Origin: Solirubrobacter phytolaccae
GTDB taxonomy: Bacteria > Actinomycetota > Thermoleophilia > Solirubrobacterales > Solirubrobacteraceae
NCBI RefSeq assembly: GCF_027587195.1
Contig: NZ_JAPDDP010000047.1
Coordinates: forward strand, 1-58,446
Length of the DNA stretch: 58,446 nt
Direction of reading: 5' to 3'
This document shows positions 1 to 7,966 of this stretch, in pieces. The translations under genes were made by a program, and so were the position numbers. The notes under the pieces are model-generated. The model made no database searches. It worked only from the letters and a program-made list of their open reading frames with translations, and was not told the DNA's origin. The stretch's first letter is position 1; each line of letters opens with the position of its first letter.

Positions 1-176
1 AACGCGGGCGGCACGCCGGTCGCCTTCGCCAGGCCGAGCCCGAAGAAGCTCGCGCAGCGCTCGACGAGATGCGACGTCGCGCGCACCTTGGGCGCCCACG
101 CGAACGTCAGCGCACGCCCGCCGCGCGGGCGGCGTGGGGCGCGGGGCGCGGGCGCGCTGCGTGAGAACTTGCTCAT
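1..176 (-). CDS. N-terminal part of an unrecognised protein, cut by window start
   Basis: An open minus-strand frame starts at an ATG at 176-174 and runs 58 codons to the window edge without a stop. The first 25 residues are rich in Arg, Pro and Ala and look like a disordered or exported leader. The part after that (FAWAPKVRATSHLVERCASF) looks like ordinary folded coding sequence. It would be transcribed divergently from the terC gene, with about 23 bp between the two starts. No function can be assigned; the coding call rests on the open frame and codon style only. Confidence 0.4.
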   Translation of the reverse strand, partial: MSKFSRSAPAPRAPRRPRGGRALTFAWAPKVRATSHLVERCASFFGLGLAKATGVPPA

Positions 177-199
177 GTTGAGCGGGTAGCACTGGTGGT

Positions 200-1207
200 G
201 TGCTCGAAGTCACCACCGCCGGCTGGGCGGTCACCCTCGGCCTGATCGCCGGCCTTTTCGTCCTGGACCTGCTCGTCTCCGGAGGTCGACGCGCCCATGT
301 CGTCGGCTTCCGGGAAGCGGTGGGGTGGTCGCTGTTCTACATCGGCGTGGCGGTGGGCTTCGGGGTCGCGTTCGGCTTCATCGCGGGCTGGGACTACGGC
401 GCGGAGTACTTCGCGGGCTACGTCGTCGAGAAGAGCCTGTCCGTCGACAACCTGTTCGTGTTCGTGGTGATCATGAGCACGTTCGCGGTGCCGCCCGTGC
501 ACCAGCAGAAGGTGCTCACGATCGGGATCCTGCTGGCGCTCGTGCTGCGTGCGATCTTCATCGCGCTCGGCGCGGCGCTGCTGGCCGCGTTCAGCTTCAT
601 GTTCCTGATCTTCGGCGCGCTGCTGATCTTCACGGCCGTCCAGCTGTTCCGGCACCGCGAGCAGGACCCGAGCGTCGAGGACAACGCGCTCGTCACGTTC
701 GCGCGCAAGCGGCTGCCGTTCACCGACCAGTACGACGAGGGCAAGCTGCGCACGCGGATCGACGGCCGCAAGGTGTTCACGCCGCTGTTCCTCGTGCTGC
801 TGGCGATCGGCAGCACGGACATCCTGTTCGCGCTGGACTCGATCCCCGCGATCTTCGGCATCACCGAGGAGGCGTTCATCGTCTTCGCCGCGAACGCGTT
901 CGCGCTGCTCGGCCTGCGCGCGCTGTTCTTCCTCGTCTCCGGCCTGCTGGACCGGCTGGTCTACCTGTCGACCGGCCTGTCGCTCATCCTCGCGTTCATC
1001 GGCGCGAAGCTGATCCTGCACTTCGGCCACCTGCAGAGCGACGACATCCCGGAGATCGAGACGTCGACGAGCCTCGTCGTGATCGTGGTGATCCTCGTCA
1101 TCACGACGGTCGCGAGCCTGATGAAGTCGCGCCGCGACCCGGACGCACGCGCGCACGCCGGCTCGATCCGCGATCACTCGAAGCGCAAGGACACGCACGG
1201 GTCCTGA
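200..1207 (+). CDS. TerC/Alx family integral membrane protein
   Basis: A 335-residue polytopic membrane protein starting at GTG. It has eight or nine hydrophobic segments and the TerC-family acidic membrane motifs: the stretch around EKSLSVDNLFVFVVI (residues ~75-90) and GSTDILFALDSIPAIFGIT (~203-222). Family members are linked to tellurite resistance and to metal (manganese, calcium) export during secretion or pH stress. The length is normal for the long TerC/Alx form and the C-terminus is a short basic tail. The 22 bp upstream leave no room for the yybP-ykoY manganese riboswitch that precedes many terC genes. The 3' end overlaps the convergent reductase gene by 34 bp. Family call is firm; substrate unknown. 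Confidence 0.9.
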   Translation: MLEVTTAGWAVTLGLIAGLFVLDLLVSGGRRAHVVGFREAVGWSLFYIGVAVGFGVAFGFIAGWDYGAEYFAGYVVEKSLSVDNLFVFVVIMSTFAVPPVHQQKVLTIGILLALVLRAIFIALGAALLAAFSFMFLIFGALLIFTAVQLFRHREQDPSVEDNALVTFARKRLPFTDQYDEGKLRTRIDGRKVFTPLFLVLLAIGSTDILFALDSIPAIFGITEEAFIVFAANAFALLGLRALFFLVSGLLDRLVYLSTGLSLILAFIGAKLILHFGHLQSDDIPEIETSTSLVVIVVILVITTVASLMKSRRDPDARAHAGSIRDHSKRKDTHGS

Positions 1208-1491
1208 TCGTCGCCCCGCACCGTGCCGACCCCGGTGCGGCGGGAGCCGCCGATCCACACGCCCACCGGCGCGCCGCCGCGCAGGTTGCGCCACCACGTG
1301 CGGCCCGGCCGGCTCCGCACGATGAGCTCGCCGGCCCGCTCACCCGGGAGGGCGGTGACCGGGACCCGGAACACCCGCCCGCTCCGTCGCCCGCGGACCT
1401 CGAGCAGCACCGTGTGCCGGCCCGCGAGCGCGTGAAAGCGCGAGCGCAGCAGCCGGTCCATCACCGGGTTCACGACGCGCCGCATCAGCAT
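1174..1491 (-). CDS. nitroreductase/F420-dependent (Ddn-like) deazaflavin oxidoreductase family protein
   Basis: A 105-residue protein with the compact split-barrel pattern of the Ddn-like deazaflavin-dependent nitroreductase family. It has an N-terminal helix (MRRVVNPVMDRLLRSRFHAL), then VLLEVRGRRSGRVFRVPVTALP, then a strand with WWRNLRGGAPVGVWIGG. The TLRGRRSG-like turn and the W-W-x-N-L motif are typical of F420-binding members in actinobacteria. These proteins use reduced F420 to reduce quinones or nitro compounds at the membrane. It is slightly shorter than the usual 120-150 residues. It converges on terC and overlaps its 3' end by 34 bp. The substrate cannot be inferred. Confidence 0.75.
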   Translation of the reverse strand: MLMRRVVNPVMDRLLRSRFHALAGRHTVLLEVRGRRSGRVFRVPVTALPGERAGELIVRSRPGRTWWRNLRGGAPVGVWIGGSRRTGVGTVRGDDQDPCVSLRFE

Positions 1492-1596
1492 GGCCCGAGC
1501 CTAAGCGCGGGCGGGCGCTGAGGACTGCGGGAAACCCGCGATCGGCCGCGGAGAGCTCCGGATCACCCGTCCGCCGGATCCGGCGATGGTCATCCC

Positions 1597-2733
1597 ATGA
1601 GCTCACGGATGCAGCAGAAGGAGGCCGCACGCAAGCGGCGGGAAGCGATCGAGGCCGAGGAACGCCAGGCCACGCAGCGGCGTAGAGCGCGCCGGCGACT
1701 GGTCGTCGTCGCGGCGGCCGCGCTCGCGCTCACCGCGGGAGCGATCACCGTCTCGCGCCTCTCCCAGCAGGACGCCGTCGCGCAGCCGCAGGCCGTGAGC
1801 GCGCGCTTCGCCGGGCTCCCGCAGGACGGCATCCGGCTCGGCTCGCCGTCGGCGCCCGTGACGCTCGTGGAGTTCGCCGACCTGCAGTGCCCGTTCTGCG
1901 GCGCCTACGCCCGCGACGTGCTCCCGACGATCGTCGAGCGCTACGTCCGTCCCGGCAAGCTCAAGCTCGAACTGAACCTGCTCACGTTCGTCGGCGAGGA
2001 CTCCGTCAAGGCCGGTCAGCTGGCCGCCGCGGCTTCCAAGCAGGACCGCTTCTGGGGCTTCACCGACGCGTTCTTCGCCGCCCAGGGCCAGGAGAACACG
2101 GGCTACGTCACCGACGACTTCCTCAAGGCGACCGCGACCGCCGGTGGCGTCGACTACGAGGCCGCCAAGCGCGACACGAGCACCGCCGACCGCGTGCTCG
2201 AGCAGGCCCAGGACGCGGCGGACCGCCTCGGCGTGAGCTCCACGCCCACGTTCTTCCTGCGCCGCGGCCACGACGAGACGCCGCTGAAGATCGACGACCT
2301 CACACCGGAGACGTTCACGGCCGCGCTCGACGAGGCGCTGCGACGAGCACGCGGGTGGCCACGGCGGTGCTCGCCGCGGTCGGGGTCGCCGTCGCGGGCT
2401 ACCTCACGTGGTCCACTACGCGGGGCTGGAGCCGTTCTGCGTCGGCGGCGGTGGCGGGTGCGAGCGCGTGCAGAGCTCGGAGTACGCGGAGCTGTTCGGC
2501 GTGCCGGTCGCCGTACTCGGCCTCGGCGGCTACCTCGCGCTGCTCGGCTCACTCGCGCTGCCGGACGAGCTGAGCCGGACGTCGGCCGCGTTCGTCGCGC
2601 TCGTCGGCGCGGCGTTCAGCCTCTATCTGACGTACGTGGAGATCGCCGAGATCCAGGCGATCTGCCAGTGGTGCGTCGTGAGCGCGGTGCTGATGGTCGC
2701 GCTCGCGGGCGTGAGCGTCGCGCGGCTCAGTAG
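1597..2733 (+). CDS. membrane-anchored DsbA-family thiol oxidoreductase (reads through into a spurious tail)
   Basis: The true protein is about 249 residues: a basic charged N-terminus, one membrane anchor (~35-52), then a DsbA/thioredoxin-fold domain. The domain has the CPFC active site at C98-C101 and a cis-Pro loop (GVSSTPTFFL). It would oxidise or isomerise disulfides outside the membrane. After residue 249 (base 2343) the frame continues to 2733, but that tail is an Arg-rich shadow of the VKOR gene. The expected stop is a TGA overlapping an ATG (ATGA) at 2343-2346, where the sequence has ACGA. One T-to-C difference would remove both this stop and the VKOR start. Domain call is firm; the literal C-terminus is doubtful. 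Confidence 0.8.
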   Translation: MSSRMQQKEAARKRREAIEAEERQATQRRRARRRLVVVAAAALALTAGAITVSRLSQQDAVAQPQAVSARFAGLPQDGIRLGSPSAPVTLVEFADLQCPFCGAYARDVLPTIVERYVRPGKLKLELNLLTFVGEDSVKAGQLAAAASKQDRFWGFTDAFFAAQGQENTGYVTDDFLKATATAGGVDYEAAKRDTSTADRVLEQAQDAADRLGVSSTPTFFLRRGHDETPLKIDDLTPETFTAALDEALRRARGWPRRCSPRSGSPSRATSRGPLRGAGAVLRRRRWRVRARAELGVRGAVRRAGRRTRPRRLPRAARLTRAAGRAEPDVGRVRRARRRGVQPLSDVRGDRRDPGDLPVVRRERGADGRARGRERRAAQ

Positions 2734-2749
2734 GACGCCTTCGGCATGA
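2343..2749 (+). CDS. vitamin K epoxide reductase (VKOR) family protein, frameshifted in this sequence
   Basis: VKOR re-oxidises DsbA-like partners using quinone. The conserved body is in the frame from 2408: a loop with two Cys (FCVGGGGGCERVQ), membrane helices, and the CQWC redox motif near the end. The first membrane helix (TRVATAVLAAVGVAVAGYLTW) is in a different frame, read from 2343, so one base is missing at about 2411: TGGTCC where TGGGTCC would restore Trp-Val-His. The natural start would be an ATG at 2343, but ACG is present. Adjacent to its redox partner DsbA, as is usual. Either a genuine pseudogene or a sequence error in a G run. The 3' end overlaps the convergent pspC gene by 23 bp. 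Confidence 0.7.
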
Positions 2750-2918
2750 CGATCCAGAGGCCGATGTAGAGCAGGATCTGCGGGCCGGGCAGCAGGCAGG
2801 AGATGACGAACAGCGCCCGGACCTGCCACGGCTTCATGCCGAAGCGGCGGGCGAGTCCGGCGCACACGCCGGCGATCATGCGGCCCCGGGCGGGGCGGAC
2901 GAGCGCGGTGGAAGCCAT
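2727..2918 (-). CDS. PspC domain small membrane protein
   Basis: 63 residues, essentially one PspC domain. It has an N-terminal basic stretch, the motif GRMIAGVCAGLARRFGMKPWQVRALFVIS (residues ~12-40), and a hydrophobic helix LLPGPQILLYIGLWIVMP. PspC-domain proteins act in envelope stress signalling; small stand-alone forms are common in actinobacteria and their role there is poorly defined. It converges on the VKOR gene. No partner genes of a Psp system are seen nearby. Confidence 0.85.
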   Translation of the reverse strand: MASTALVRPARGRMIAGVCAGLARRFGMKPWQVRALFVISCLLPGPQILLYIGLWIVMPKASY

Positions 2919-2997
2919 GCGGCCAACGTAGCCGAACGCGCCTGTTCACAACCTAAGTGACGAAACGGGCCGGAGCGTCCGGTAGGTTTGCGGCCAT

Positions 2998-4674
2998 ATG
3001 GCAGCACGGCAGGGCGTGCTGGCGGGGATCATCGCGTTCGCGGTGATGGCTGCGCCGGCGGAAGCGACGATTCGCTCGGGCGAGGGCCAGGACCGCGCCT
3101 CAGACACCATCAATGGCGGCACCAGCGGCCATGACATCCTCCAGGTCGCCGCGGCGACCAACGACACGGGCGTCGCCGCGGTCGCGATGCGGCTGGCAGC
3201 CGCTCCGGCGGCCAGCGGCTACCCGGTGGGGGTCCTCGGGACGAGAGCCACCGACGGGTCCTGCGGGACGCCGGCGGCCGTGTTCCTCGGGTCCGTCGGC
3301 TCCGGCGCCGCGTCCTACGCGGTCACGGGCGGCAGCGCCAAGACGGCGAAGCTCACCGTCGAGGGCACGACGTTGACCCTGTCGGCGAGCAACGACCCGC
3401 AGCTCGGCGCGCCGTTCGACTGCGCGCTCGCGGGCATCGCGACAAGCGTGAACGCGACGAGCTTCTTCGACGAGATCGACGCGATCGTGCCGCTGGTCGC
3501 CGAGACGCCGCCCGCGGCGACCCCGACGCCCACGCCGACCCCGAGCCCGACGCCCGCGGCGCCGGCGCCCCTTCCGGTGCCCGCGCCGACCACGGCGAAC
3601 ACGCCGCCGGTCAAGGTCCCGGCGTCCGCGAAGCTCACCGTCTCACTCAGCGGTGCCCCGTCGACGATCAAGCGCAACAAGACGATGCGCCTGAAGCTCA
3701 AGATCGCCAACGACGGCTCCAAGCAGTCGTCGAAGGTGACGATCTCCGCCGGCAAGGTCCGCGGGCTCTCGGTCGGCAAGGTCAAGACGCTCGGCGCGCT
3801 CAAGCCGGCCCAGAAGCGGACGGTCACGCTGATGGTGAAGCTGACCAAGCGGGCCAAGACCTCGACCTCGCTGAAGATCACGGTCAAGTCCGGCAAGCAG
3901 AAGGCGTCGAGCACGCTGCTGCTGAGGATCGGCAAGGCCAAGAAGCTCGCGCCGAACCCCCAGCCACAGGAGCAGGCCAAGAAGAGCCCGATCGTCGGCA
4001 CGTTCTGGTGGCGCAACGTCAACCACGTCGACTGGGCGTGGGACAACCGGGCGCTCTACTTCGTGGACGGCGGCACCGTGTTCAGCGGCTTCCCGACCGG
4101 CGGGCTCCCCGCGGCGTGCACCACGGCGGCCGCGAGCCCCGAGGACGAGTTCGACACGCGCGACGGCTGCCTCCTCTACACGTACGACGAGAAGACCGGC
4201 GCGGTCACGATCGGCGACAAGGCCGGCACCTTCAAGGACGGCAAGCTCACGATCGACGGCGAGGAGTACTGGCCGCTCGCGCTCGCCCAGCCGGGCCAGC
4301 GCTTCACGATCAACGAGCACAAGCACACGTCCTTCCGCGGCATGTGCGGCCTCATCACGGGCTGCTCGGTCACGCAGGAGTACCTGTCGCTCTCACCCGA
4401 CGGCCAGTTCATCAAGAGCCGCAGCACGACGACGACGGTGGGCGACCCGGGCATGGGCCCGTGGACCGCGGTCGGCAGCTACCCGCCCGACCAGCGCGGC
4501 ACCTACGAGGTGCTGGCCGGCGGGAAGATCCGGCTCGCTTTCGCCGACGGCACGGTCAAGGAAGAGACGTTCGCGATCGACACGAACCACACGACACGCC
4601 AGCCCGACCCGCTCGGCGAGGGCGTGTTCATCGGCGAGGACAACTTCTACCCCGACCCGTTCCCCGACGACTGA
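2998..4674 (+). CDS. secreted multi-domain protein with Pro/Thr linker and CARDB/Ig-like domain
   Basis: 558 residues. A Sec signal peptide (residues 1-24, cleavage near AEA) is followed by a small beta-rich domain (~25-165). A Pro-Thr-Ala-rich linker (~168-205) leads to a Lys-rich beta-sandwich (~208-310, KLTVSLSGAPSTIKRNKTMRLKL...) that resembles CARDB/Ig-like adhesion domains. A C-terminal domain (~325-558) is rich in aromatic and acidic residues, with repeated short beta-turns like those of lipocalin-type or secreted beta proteins. It probably acts at the cell surface. No catalytic motif is visible. The stop lies 1 bp before the end of the convergent neighbour. Function unknown. Confidence 0.8.
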   Translation: MAARQGVLAGIIAFAVMAAPAEATIRSGEGQDRASDTINGGTSGHDILQVAAATNDTGVAAVAMRLAAAPAASGYPVGVLGTRATDGSCGTPAAVFLGSVGSGAASYAVTGGSAKTAKLTVEGTTLTLSASNDPQLGAPFDCALAGIATSVNATSFFDEIDAIVPLVAETPPAATPTPTPTPSPTPAAPAPLPVPAPTTANTPPVKVPASAKLTVSLSGAPSTIKRNKTMRLKLKIANDGSKQSSKVTISAGKVRGLSVGKVKTLGALKPAQKRTVTLMVKLTKRAKTSTSLKITVKSGKQKASSTLLLRIGKAKKLAPNPQPQEQAKKSPIVGTFWWRNVNHVDWAWDNRALYFVDGGTVFSGFPTGGLPAACTTAAASPEDEFDTRDGCLLYTYDEKTGAVTIGDKAGTFKDGKLTIDGEEYWPLALAQPGQRFTINEHKHTSFRGMCGLITGCSVTQEYLSLSPDGQFIKSRSTTTTVGDPGMGPWTAVGSYPPDQRGTYEVLAGGKIRLAFADGTVKEETFAIDTNHTTRQPDPLGEGVFIGEDNFYPDPFPDD

Positions 4675-4675
4675 G

Positions 4676-5044
4676 CTAGCCGTTGGGGACGACGTAGTCG
4701 AACGTGACCGTCGTCTTGCTCTTGGTGCCGCGCAGGCGATAGGTCTGCGCGGCGTTCGGGGCGAGCTCCTTCCAGCGGAAGCCGCCGGCGGTCTTCGGCA
4801 CTTCGAGCTCACCCTCGCCGCGCAGCGACGCCTCGAACTTCGCCATCCACGCGTGTGCGGCGTGGTGGCCCGTCATGCACGACGCGCCGGTGACCTTGAG
4901 CTTGAAGACGCCGAACGTCTTCGGCCCACCGGGCTCGAACGGGTAGCGCAGGTCGGCGGACGCGCAGCTGCGCGTCTTGGCCTCGGCCGCGGGGGCGACG
5001 GCGAGGACGGCGAGAATGGCGAGAGCGGGGAGGAGGAAGCGCAT
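4676..5044 (-). CDS. small secreted protein, unknown function
   Basis: 122 residues with a clear Sec signal peptide (MRFLLPALAILAVLAVAPAAEA). The mature part has about 100 residues with two Cys (in RSCASAD and GASCMTGH) that could form one disulfide. The body is mostly beta, ending in TTVTFDYVVPNG. Many short exported proteins of this pattern occur in Solirubrobacterales-like genomes. Its end abuts the neighbouring secreted-protein gene on the other strand. No enzyme motif is seen. Confidence 0.7.
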   Translation of the reverse strand: MRFLLPALAILAVLAVAPAAEAKTRSCASADLRYPFEPGGPKTFGVFKLKVTGASCMTGHHAAHAWMAKFEASLRGEGELEVPKTAGGFRWKELAPNAAQTYRLRGTKSKTTVTFDYVVPNG

Positions 5045-5366
5045 GAGCGGCCCCGAGCCTACGGCCGTGCACCGGGCCGTCGCGATGGGGATGCCCGTAC
5101 GCGTGGACGGGAGCTGGCACGCAGGCGGAAGTCCGGCGCGTCCGCGTGCCGGACGGAAGCGAGTGGGTCAGACTCACGGGGAGCCCGTTCGCAGAGGCGG
5201 TGACGGGGAGAACCGCCGGCACGCAGACGCGCGGACCTCATTCCCAGCGTTTCGACTGAGCAAACATTCTCGCCTCACCGATTCTCACGATGTGCGCGCT
5301 CGAACAACGGGCCGTTCACGTTGCCCGACCCGCCGCGGACCGGGTCTTACTCGAGGACGGTGACGT
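5045..5366. other. non-coding stretch, promoter region of the small secreted protein
   Basis: No convincing gene: the open frames crossing it are Arg-rich shadows. It should carry the promoter of the minus-strand gene starting at 5044. A weak inverted repeat (GGCGGT 5196-5201, ACCGCC 5212-5217) is the only structure I see. Close to 5347-5394 a minus-strand frame ends in a protein-like string (see the rejected list). Confidence 0.4.
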
Positions 5367-6071
5367 TCACGCTGTCGACGACCCAGCCGTAGCCAGGATC
5401 TCGTTCGCGACGTCCGCGGCGCGCCGGCGAGAGCTGCGCGCCGCGGAGCGGAGCCGCTCGAAGGCGGACAGGGCGTCCAGCGCGTGACGCTCCATCAGCA
5501 CCCCGACCGCGCGCTCGATCACCACCCGGTGCTCGAGCGCGTGCTCGAGCTGGCGGACGGTCTCCTCGTGACGCTGCGCGCGCATCGCGGTCAGTAGCAG
5601 GCGCTCGATCAGCTTCGCGTACGCCTGCAGGCCCTCGACGGTCTCGTCCGTCCACACGTGGGGCACGTGGCAGTAGGCGTCGAGCGAGCCGACGACCGAG
5701 CCGCCGAGGTGGATGGGAACGCCGACCACGCCGCGCACCCGTGTGGACTCCAGGTCCGCGTGGATCTCCGGCCAGCGCTCGTCGGCCGTGACGTCCTCGG
5801 TCTTGACGACCTCGTTGGTCACGAGCGACTGCACGCACGGGCCGGTGCCGGCACGTGTCTGCGCCTTCTCCAGCTCGCGGCCGTGGCCGTCGCTCGCGGC
5901 GGCGTAGTGGAGCACCTGCGCGTCGTCGATGAACATCACGCCGCAGCCGGTCACGCGGAACACGGCGGTGGCGGATTCGACCGCGTGCTGGATCGCCTCG
6001 ACCAGCGGGGTCGACTCGTTCAGGGTCTCCAGCTCGCGCAGGGTCTTGTGCAGGTGCTCAGCCGTATCCAC
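5367..6071 (-). CDS. GAF and ANTAR domain protein (predicted RNA-binding antiterminator)
   Basis: 234 residues. The N-terminal GAF domain (~15-160) has the core CGVMFIDDAQVLHYAAASD and GVVGVPIHLGGSVVGSLDAY. The C-terminal ANTAR domain (~165-225) has RQLEHALEHRVVIERAVGVLMERHALDALSAFERLRSAARSSRRR, the three-helix RNA-binding fold. Known ANTAR proteins bind paired hairpins in nascent RNA and prevent termination; the GAF part should sense a ligand. It lies 11 bp downstream of the Crp/Fnr gene on the same strand, so the two are probably co-transcribed. No ANTAR target hairpin pair was identified. Confidence 0.85.
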   Translation of the reverse strand: MDTAEHLHKTLRELETLNESTPLVEAIQHAVESATAVFRVTGCGVMFIDDAQVLHYAAASDGHGRELEKAQTRAGTGPCVQSLVTNEVVKTEDVTADERWPEIHADLESTRVRGVVGVPIHLGGSVVGSLDAYCHVPHVWTDETVEGLQAYAKLIERLLLTAMRAQRHEETVRQLEHALEHRVVIERAVGVLMERHALDALSAFERLRSAARSSRRRAADVANEILATAGSSTA

Positions 6072-6082
6072 GGCTGAGCATT

Positions 6083-6859
6083 TTACGTCGGCACGAGCCG
6101 CCGACGCTGCGCGACGCTCTCCGGCGCGGGCCGGGGCGCGGTGTCCCGGTCGCGCAGGAGCCAGGTGCCGTCGCTGCGGCGGACGAGCCGGCCGGACCGC
6201 TCCAGGGTGGCCGCCGCCGTGGAGACCGACGGCCGGCGCGCGCCCACGAGCTCACCCAGCATGCGATGGCTCAGACACAGAGGCAGCAGCACCCCTTCGC
6301 CCGTCACCCGACCCCAGCGCTCGCAATAGTGTCTCACCAGCGCGACGAGCCGCTCGTCCACGCGCGTGAGCTGGGCGATCGCCTTGACGGTCGCCAGGCG
6401 CCGCGCCCGCGCCTCGATCCGCTCCATCAGCATCGCCGCGATCCCCGGGTACTGCGCGGCGCGGCCCATGAAGCCCGCGTCGAGCATCGCGACGCGTCCA
6501 CTGCCGATGACGTTCCAGCGCACCGTCGTGTCCAGCAGCTGCGCGTCGCCACCCCCGCCGAACGGTCGGATGAGGTCCCCGGTGCCGAGCAGCTCGGTGC
6601 TGACGTCGCCCGCGAGCGTGACCTCGCGGGCGACGACACCACTGAGGACGAGCAGACCGGCGTTCGCGCACGACGCCGCGCTGAGTCGGCGCACGTCCCA
6701 CGGCCCGGTCTCCAGGGGCGCCCAGCTCACGCTCAGCTCGGCGCGAGCGCGCTGCAGCGCGGCAGGATCCAGCAGGCCGCCCAGCTCGGAATCGGCCTCT
6801 AGAAGCAGGATGCGGGGGCGTTGACGACCGCCGCCGGAGGATGTTGCAGGTTGAAGCAC
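6083..6859 (-). CDS. Crp/Fnr family transcriptional regulator
   Basis: 258 residues. The central cyclic-nucleotide-binding-like beta roll (~40-140) includes GDLIRPFGG and RVAMLD. A long helix follows, then a winged HTH (~185-240: LCLSHRMLGELVGARRPSVSTAAATLERSGRLVRRSDGTWLL) typical of the Crp C-terminus. There is no Fnr-type N-terminal Cys cluster, so a 4Fe-4S oxygen sensor is unlikely. It sits beside cytochrome bd genes, which Crp/Fnr proteins often control. A 23-bp palindrome lies 23 bp upstream of its start and could be its own operator. Ligand unknown. Confidence 0.85.
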   Translation of the reverse strand: MLQPATSSGGGRQRPRILLLEADSELGGLLDPAALQRARAELSVSWAPLETGPWDVRRLSAASCANAGLLVLSGVVAREVTLAGDVSTELLGTGDLIRPFGGGGDAQLLDTTVRWNVIGSGRVAMLDAGFMGRAAQYPGIAAMLMERIEARARRLATVKAIAQLTRVDERLVALVRHYCERWGRVTGEGVLLPLCLSHRMLGELVGARRPSVSTAAATLERSGRLVRRSDGTWLLRDRDTAPRPAPESVAQRRRLVPT

Positions 6860-6881
6860 TTGCCCTGATCCCTACGTGACT

Positions 6882-6904
6882 CGAACGTGTTTGGCTCACG
6901 TTCG
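6882..6904. promoter_or_regulatory. 23-bp palindrome upstream of the Crp/Fnr gene
   Basis: Perfect 8-bp arms CGAACGTG (6882-6889) and CACGTTCG (6897-6904), separated by 7 bp. It lies 23-45 bp upstream of the regulator's ATG and 67 bp beyond the cydB stop. The GTG-N7-CAC core resembles a Crp/Fnr site (GTG-N8-CAC) with one base less in the spacer. An autoregulatory operator is the simplest reading. Confidence 0.5.
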
Positions 6905-6970
6905 CGGGGTCAAGGCGAACCAGAGAAATAACCTAGCAACGACTACGGCGACGCGGCGCCGACGGATCAC

Positions 6971-7963
6971 TCACGCCGGATCCACGGCCACCCTTCGCCG
7001 GAACACCCAGTACGTCCAGCCCTGGTAGAGCAGCACGAGCGGGGTGAAGATCGCCGCCACGACGGTCATCACCTGCAGCGTGTAGGGCGTCGAGGCGGCC
7101 ATGTGCAGTGACAGCGCCGGGCCCTCGCTCGCGGCCATCGCGTTCGGGTACAGCCACGCGAACAGCGAGGCGAAGAGCGCGGCGACGGAGAGCGCGGAGC
7201 CCGCGAAGGCCCAGCCCTCGCTCCCCAGGAGCGCTCGCCACCAGGCGGCGCCCGCGGCGAGCACCGCGACCCCGGCCAGCACCGCGGACAGTGGCTCGAT
7301 CCCGTCCATCCGCGCCAGCGTCCAGACGCTGAACGCGAGCACGACCGCGAACGCGACCGGCGCGAGGCGTCTCGCGAGCGTGACGGCGCGCGCGTGCAGC
7401 TCGCCCTCCGTGCGCAGCGCGAGGAAGTGCGAGCCGTGGGCGAGGAAGAGCACCAGGCTCGTGACGCCGCCGGCCAGCGCGTACGGGTTCAGGAGCGTCC
7501 AGAACGTGCCGGCGAACTCGCCGTCGTCGGTCAGCGGCACGCCGCCGGCGATGTTCGCCCAGGCGACGCCGAGCAGGACGGCCGGGAGCGCGCTGCCGAC
7601 GACGATCGCCCACTCCCAGCGGGACTTCCAGCGCGCGCCGGTGTCCTTGCCCCAGAACTCGACGCCGACGTTGCGGATGATCAGCGCCACCAGCAGCAGG
7701 AACAGCGCGAGGTAGAAGCCGCTGAACAGCGTCGCGTACCAGTGTGGGAAGGCGGCGAAGGTCGCGCCGCCGGCGACGATCAGCCACACCTCGTTGCCGT
7801 CCCAGACCGGGCCGAACGTGCGCAGCAGCGCGCCGCGCTCCTCGGTCGTCTTGCCGAGCACGCGCACGAGCGCGCCCGCGCCGAAGTCGAAGCCCTCCAG
7901 CACCAGGTAGCCGATCCACAGGACGCAGATCAGCAGGAACCACACGATCTCAAGGGTTGTCAT
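6971..7963 (-). CDS. cydB: cytochrome bd ubiquinol oxidase subunit II
   Basis: 330 residues with about eight or nine membrane helices. Characteristic CydB stretches are the N-terminal WFLLICVLWIGYLVLEGFDFGAGAL, RTFGPVWDGNEVWLIVAGGATFAAFPHWYA and a GKDTGARWKSRWEW loop. It pairs with CydA to form the terminal quinol oxidase of high oxygen affinity. The start is 3 bp beyond the cydA stop, so they are translationally coupled. No cydX-like small ORF and no cydDC assembly transporter follows in the window. Confidence 0.95.
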   Translation of the reverse strand: MTTLEIVWFLLICVLWIGYLVLEGFDFGAGALVRVLGKTTEERGALLRTFGPVWDGNEVWLIVAGGATFAAFPHWYATLFSGFYLALFLLLVALIIRNVGVEFWGKDTGARWKSRWEWAIVVGSALPAVLLGVAWANIAGGVPLTDDGEFAGTFWTLLNPYALAGGVTSLVLFLAHGSHFLALRTEGELHARAVTLARRLAPVAFAVVLAFSVWTLARMDGIEPLSAVLAGVAVLAAGAAWWRALLGSEGWAFAGSALSVAALFASLFAWLYPNAMAASEGPALSLHMAASTPYTLQVMTVVAAIFTPLVLLYQGWTYWVFRRRVAVDPA

Positions 7964-7966
7964 GGC

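Noticed and set aside
200-1207. A manganese riboswitch in front of terC
   Set aside because: Only about 22 bp separate the terC start from the divergent frame; no room for the structured leader.
5347-5394. Minus-strand frame ending DPGYGWVVDSVNVTVLE, which looks like the end of a secreted beta-sandwich protein
   Set aside because: It overlaps the 3' end of the GAF-ANTAR gene in another frame, and the rest of the frame upstream is an Arg-rich shadow. Fifteen residues are too few to call a gene remnant.
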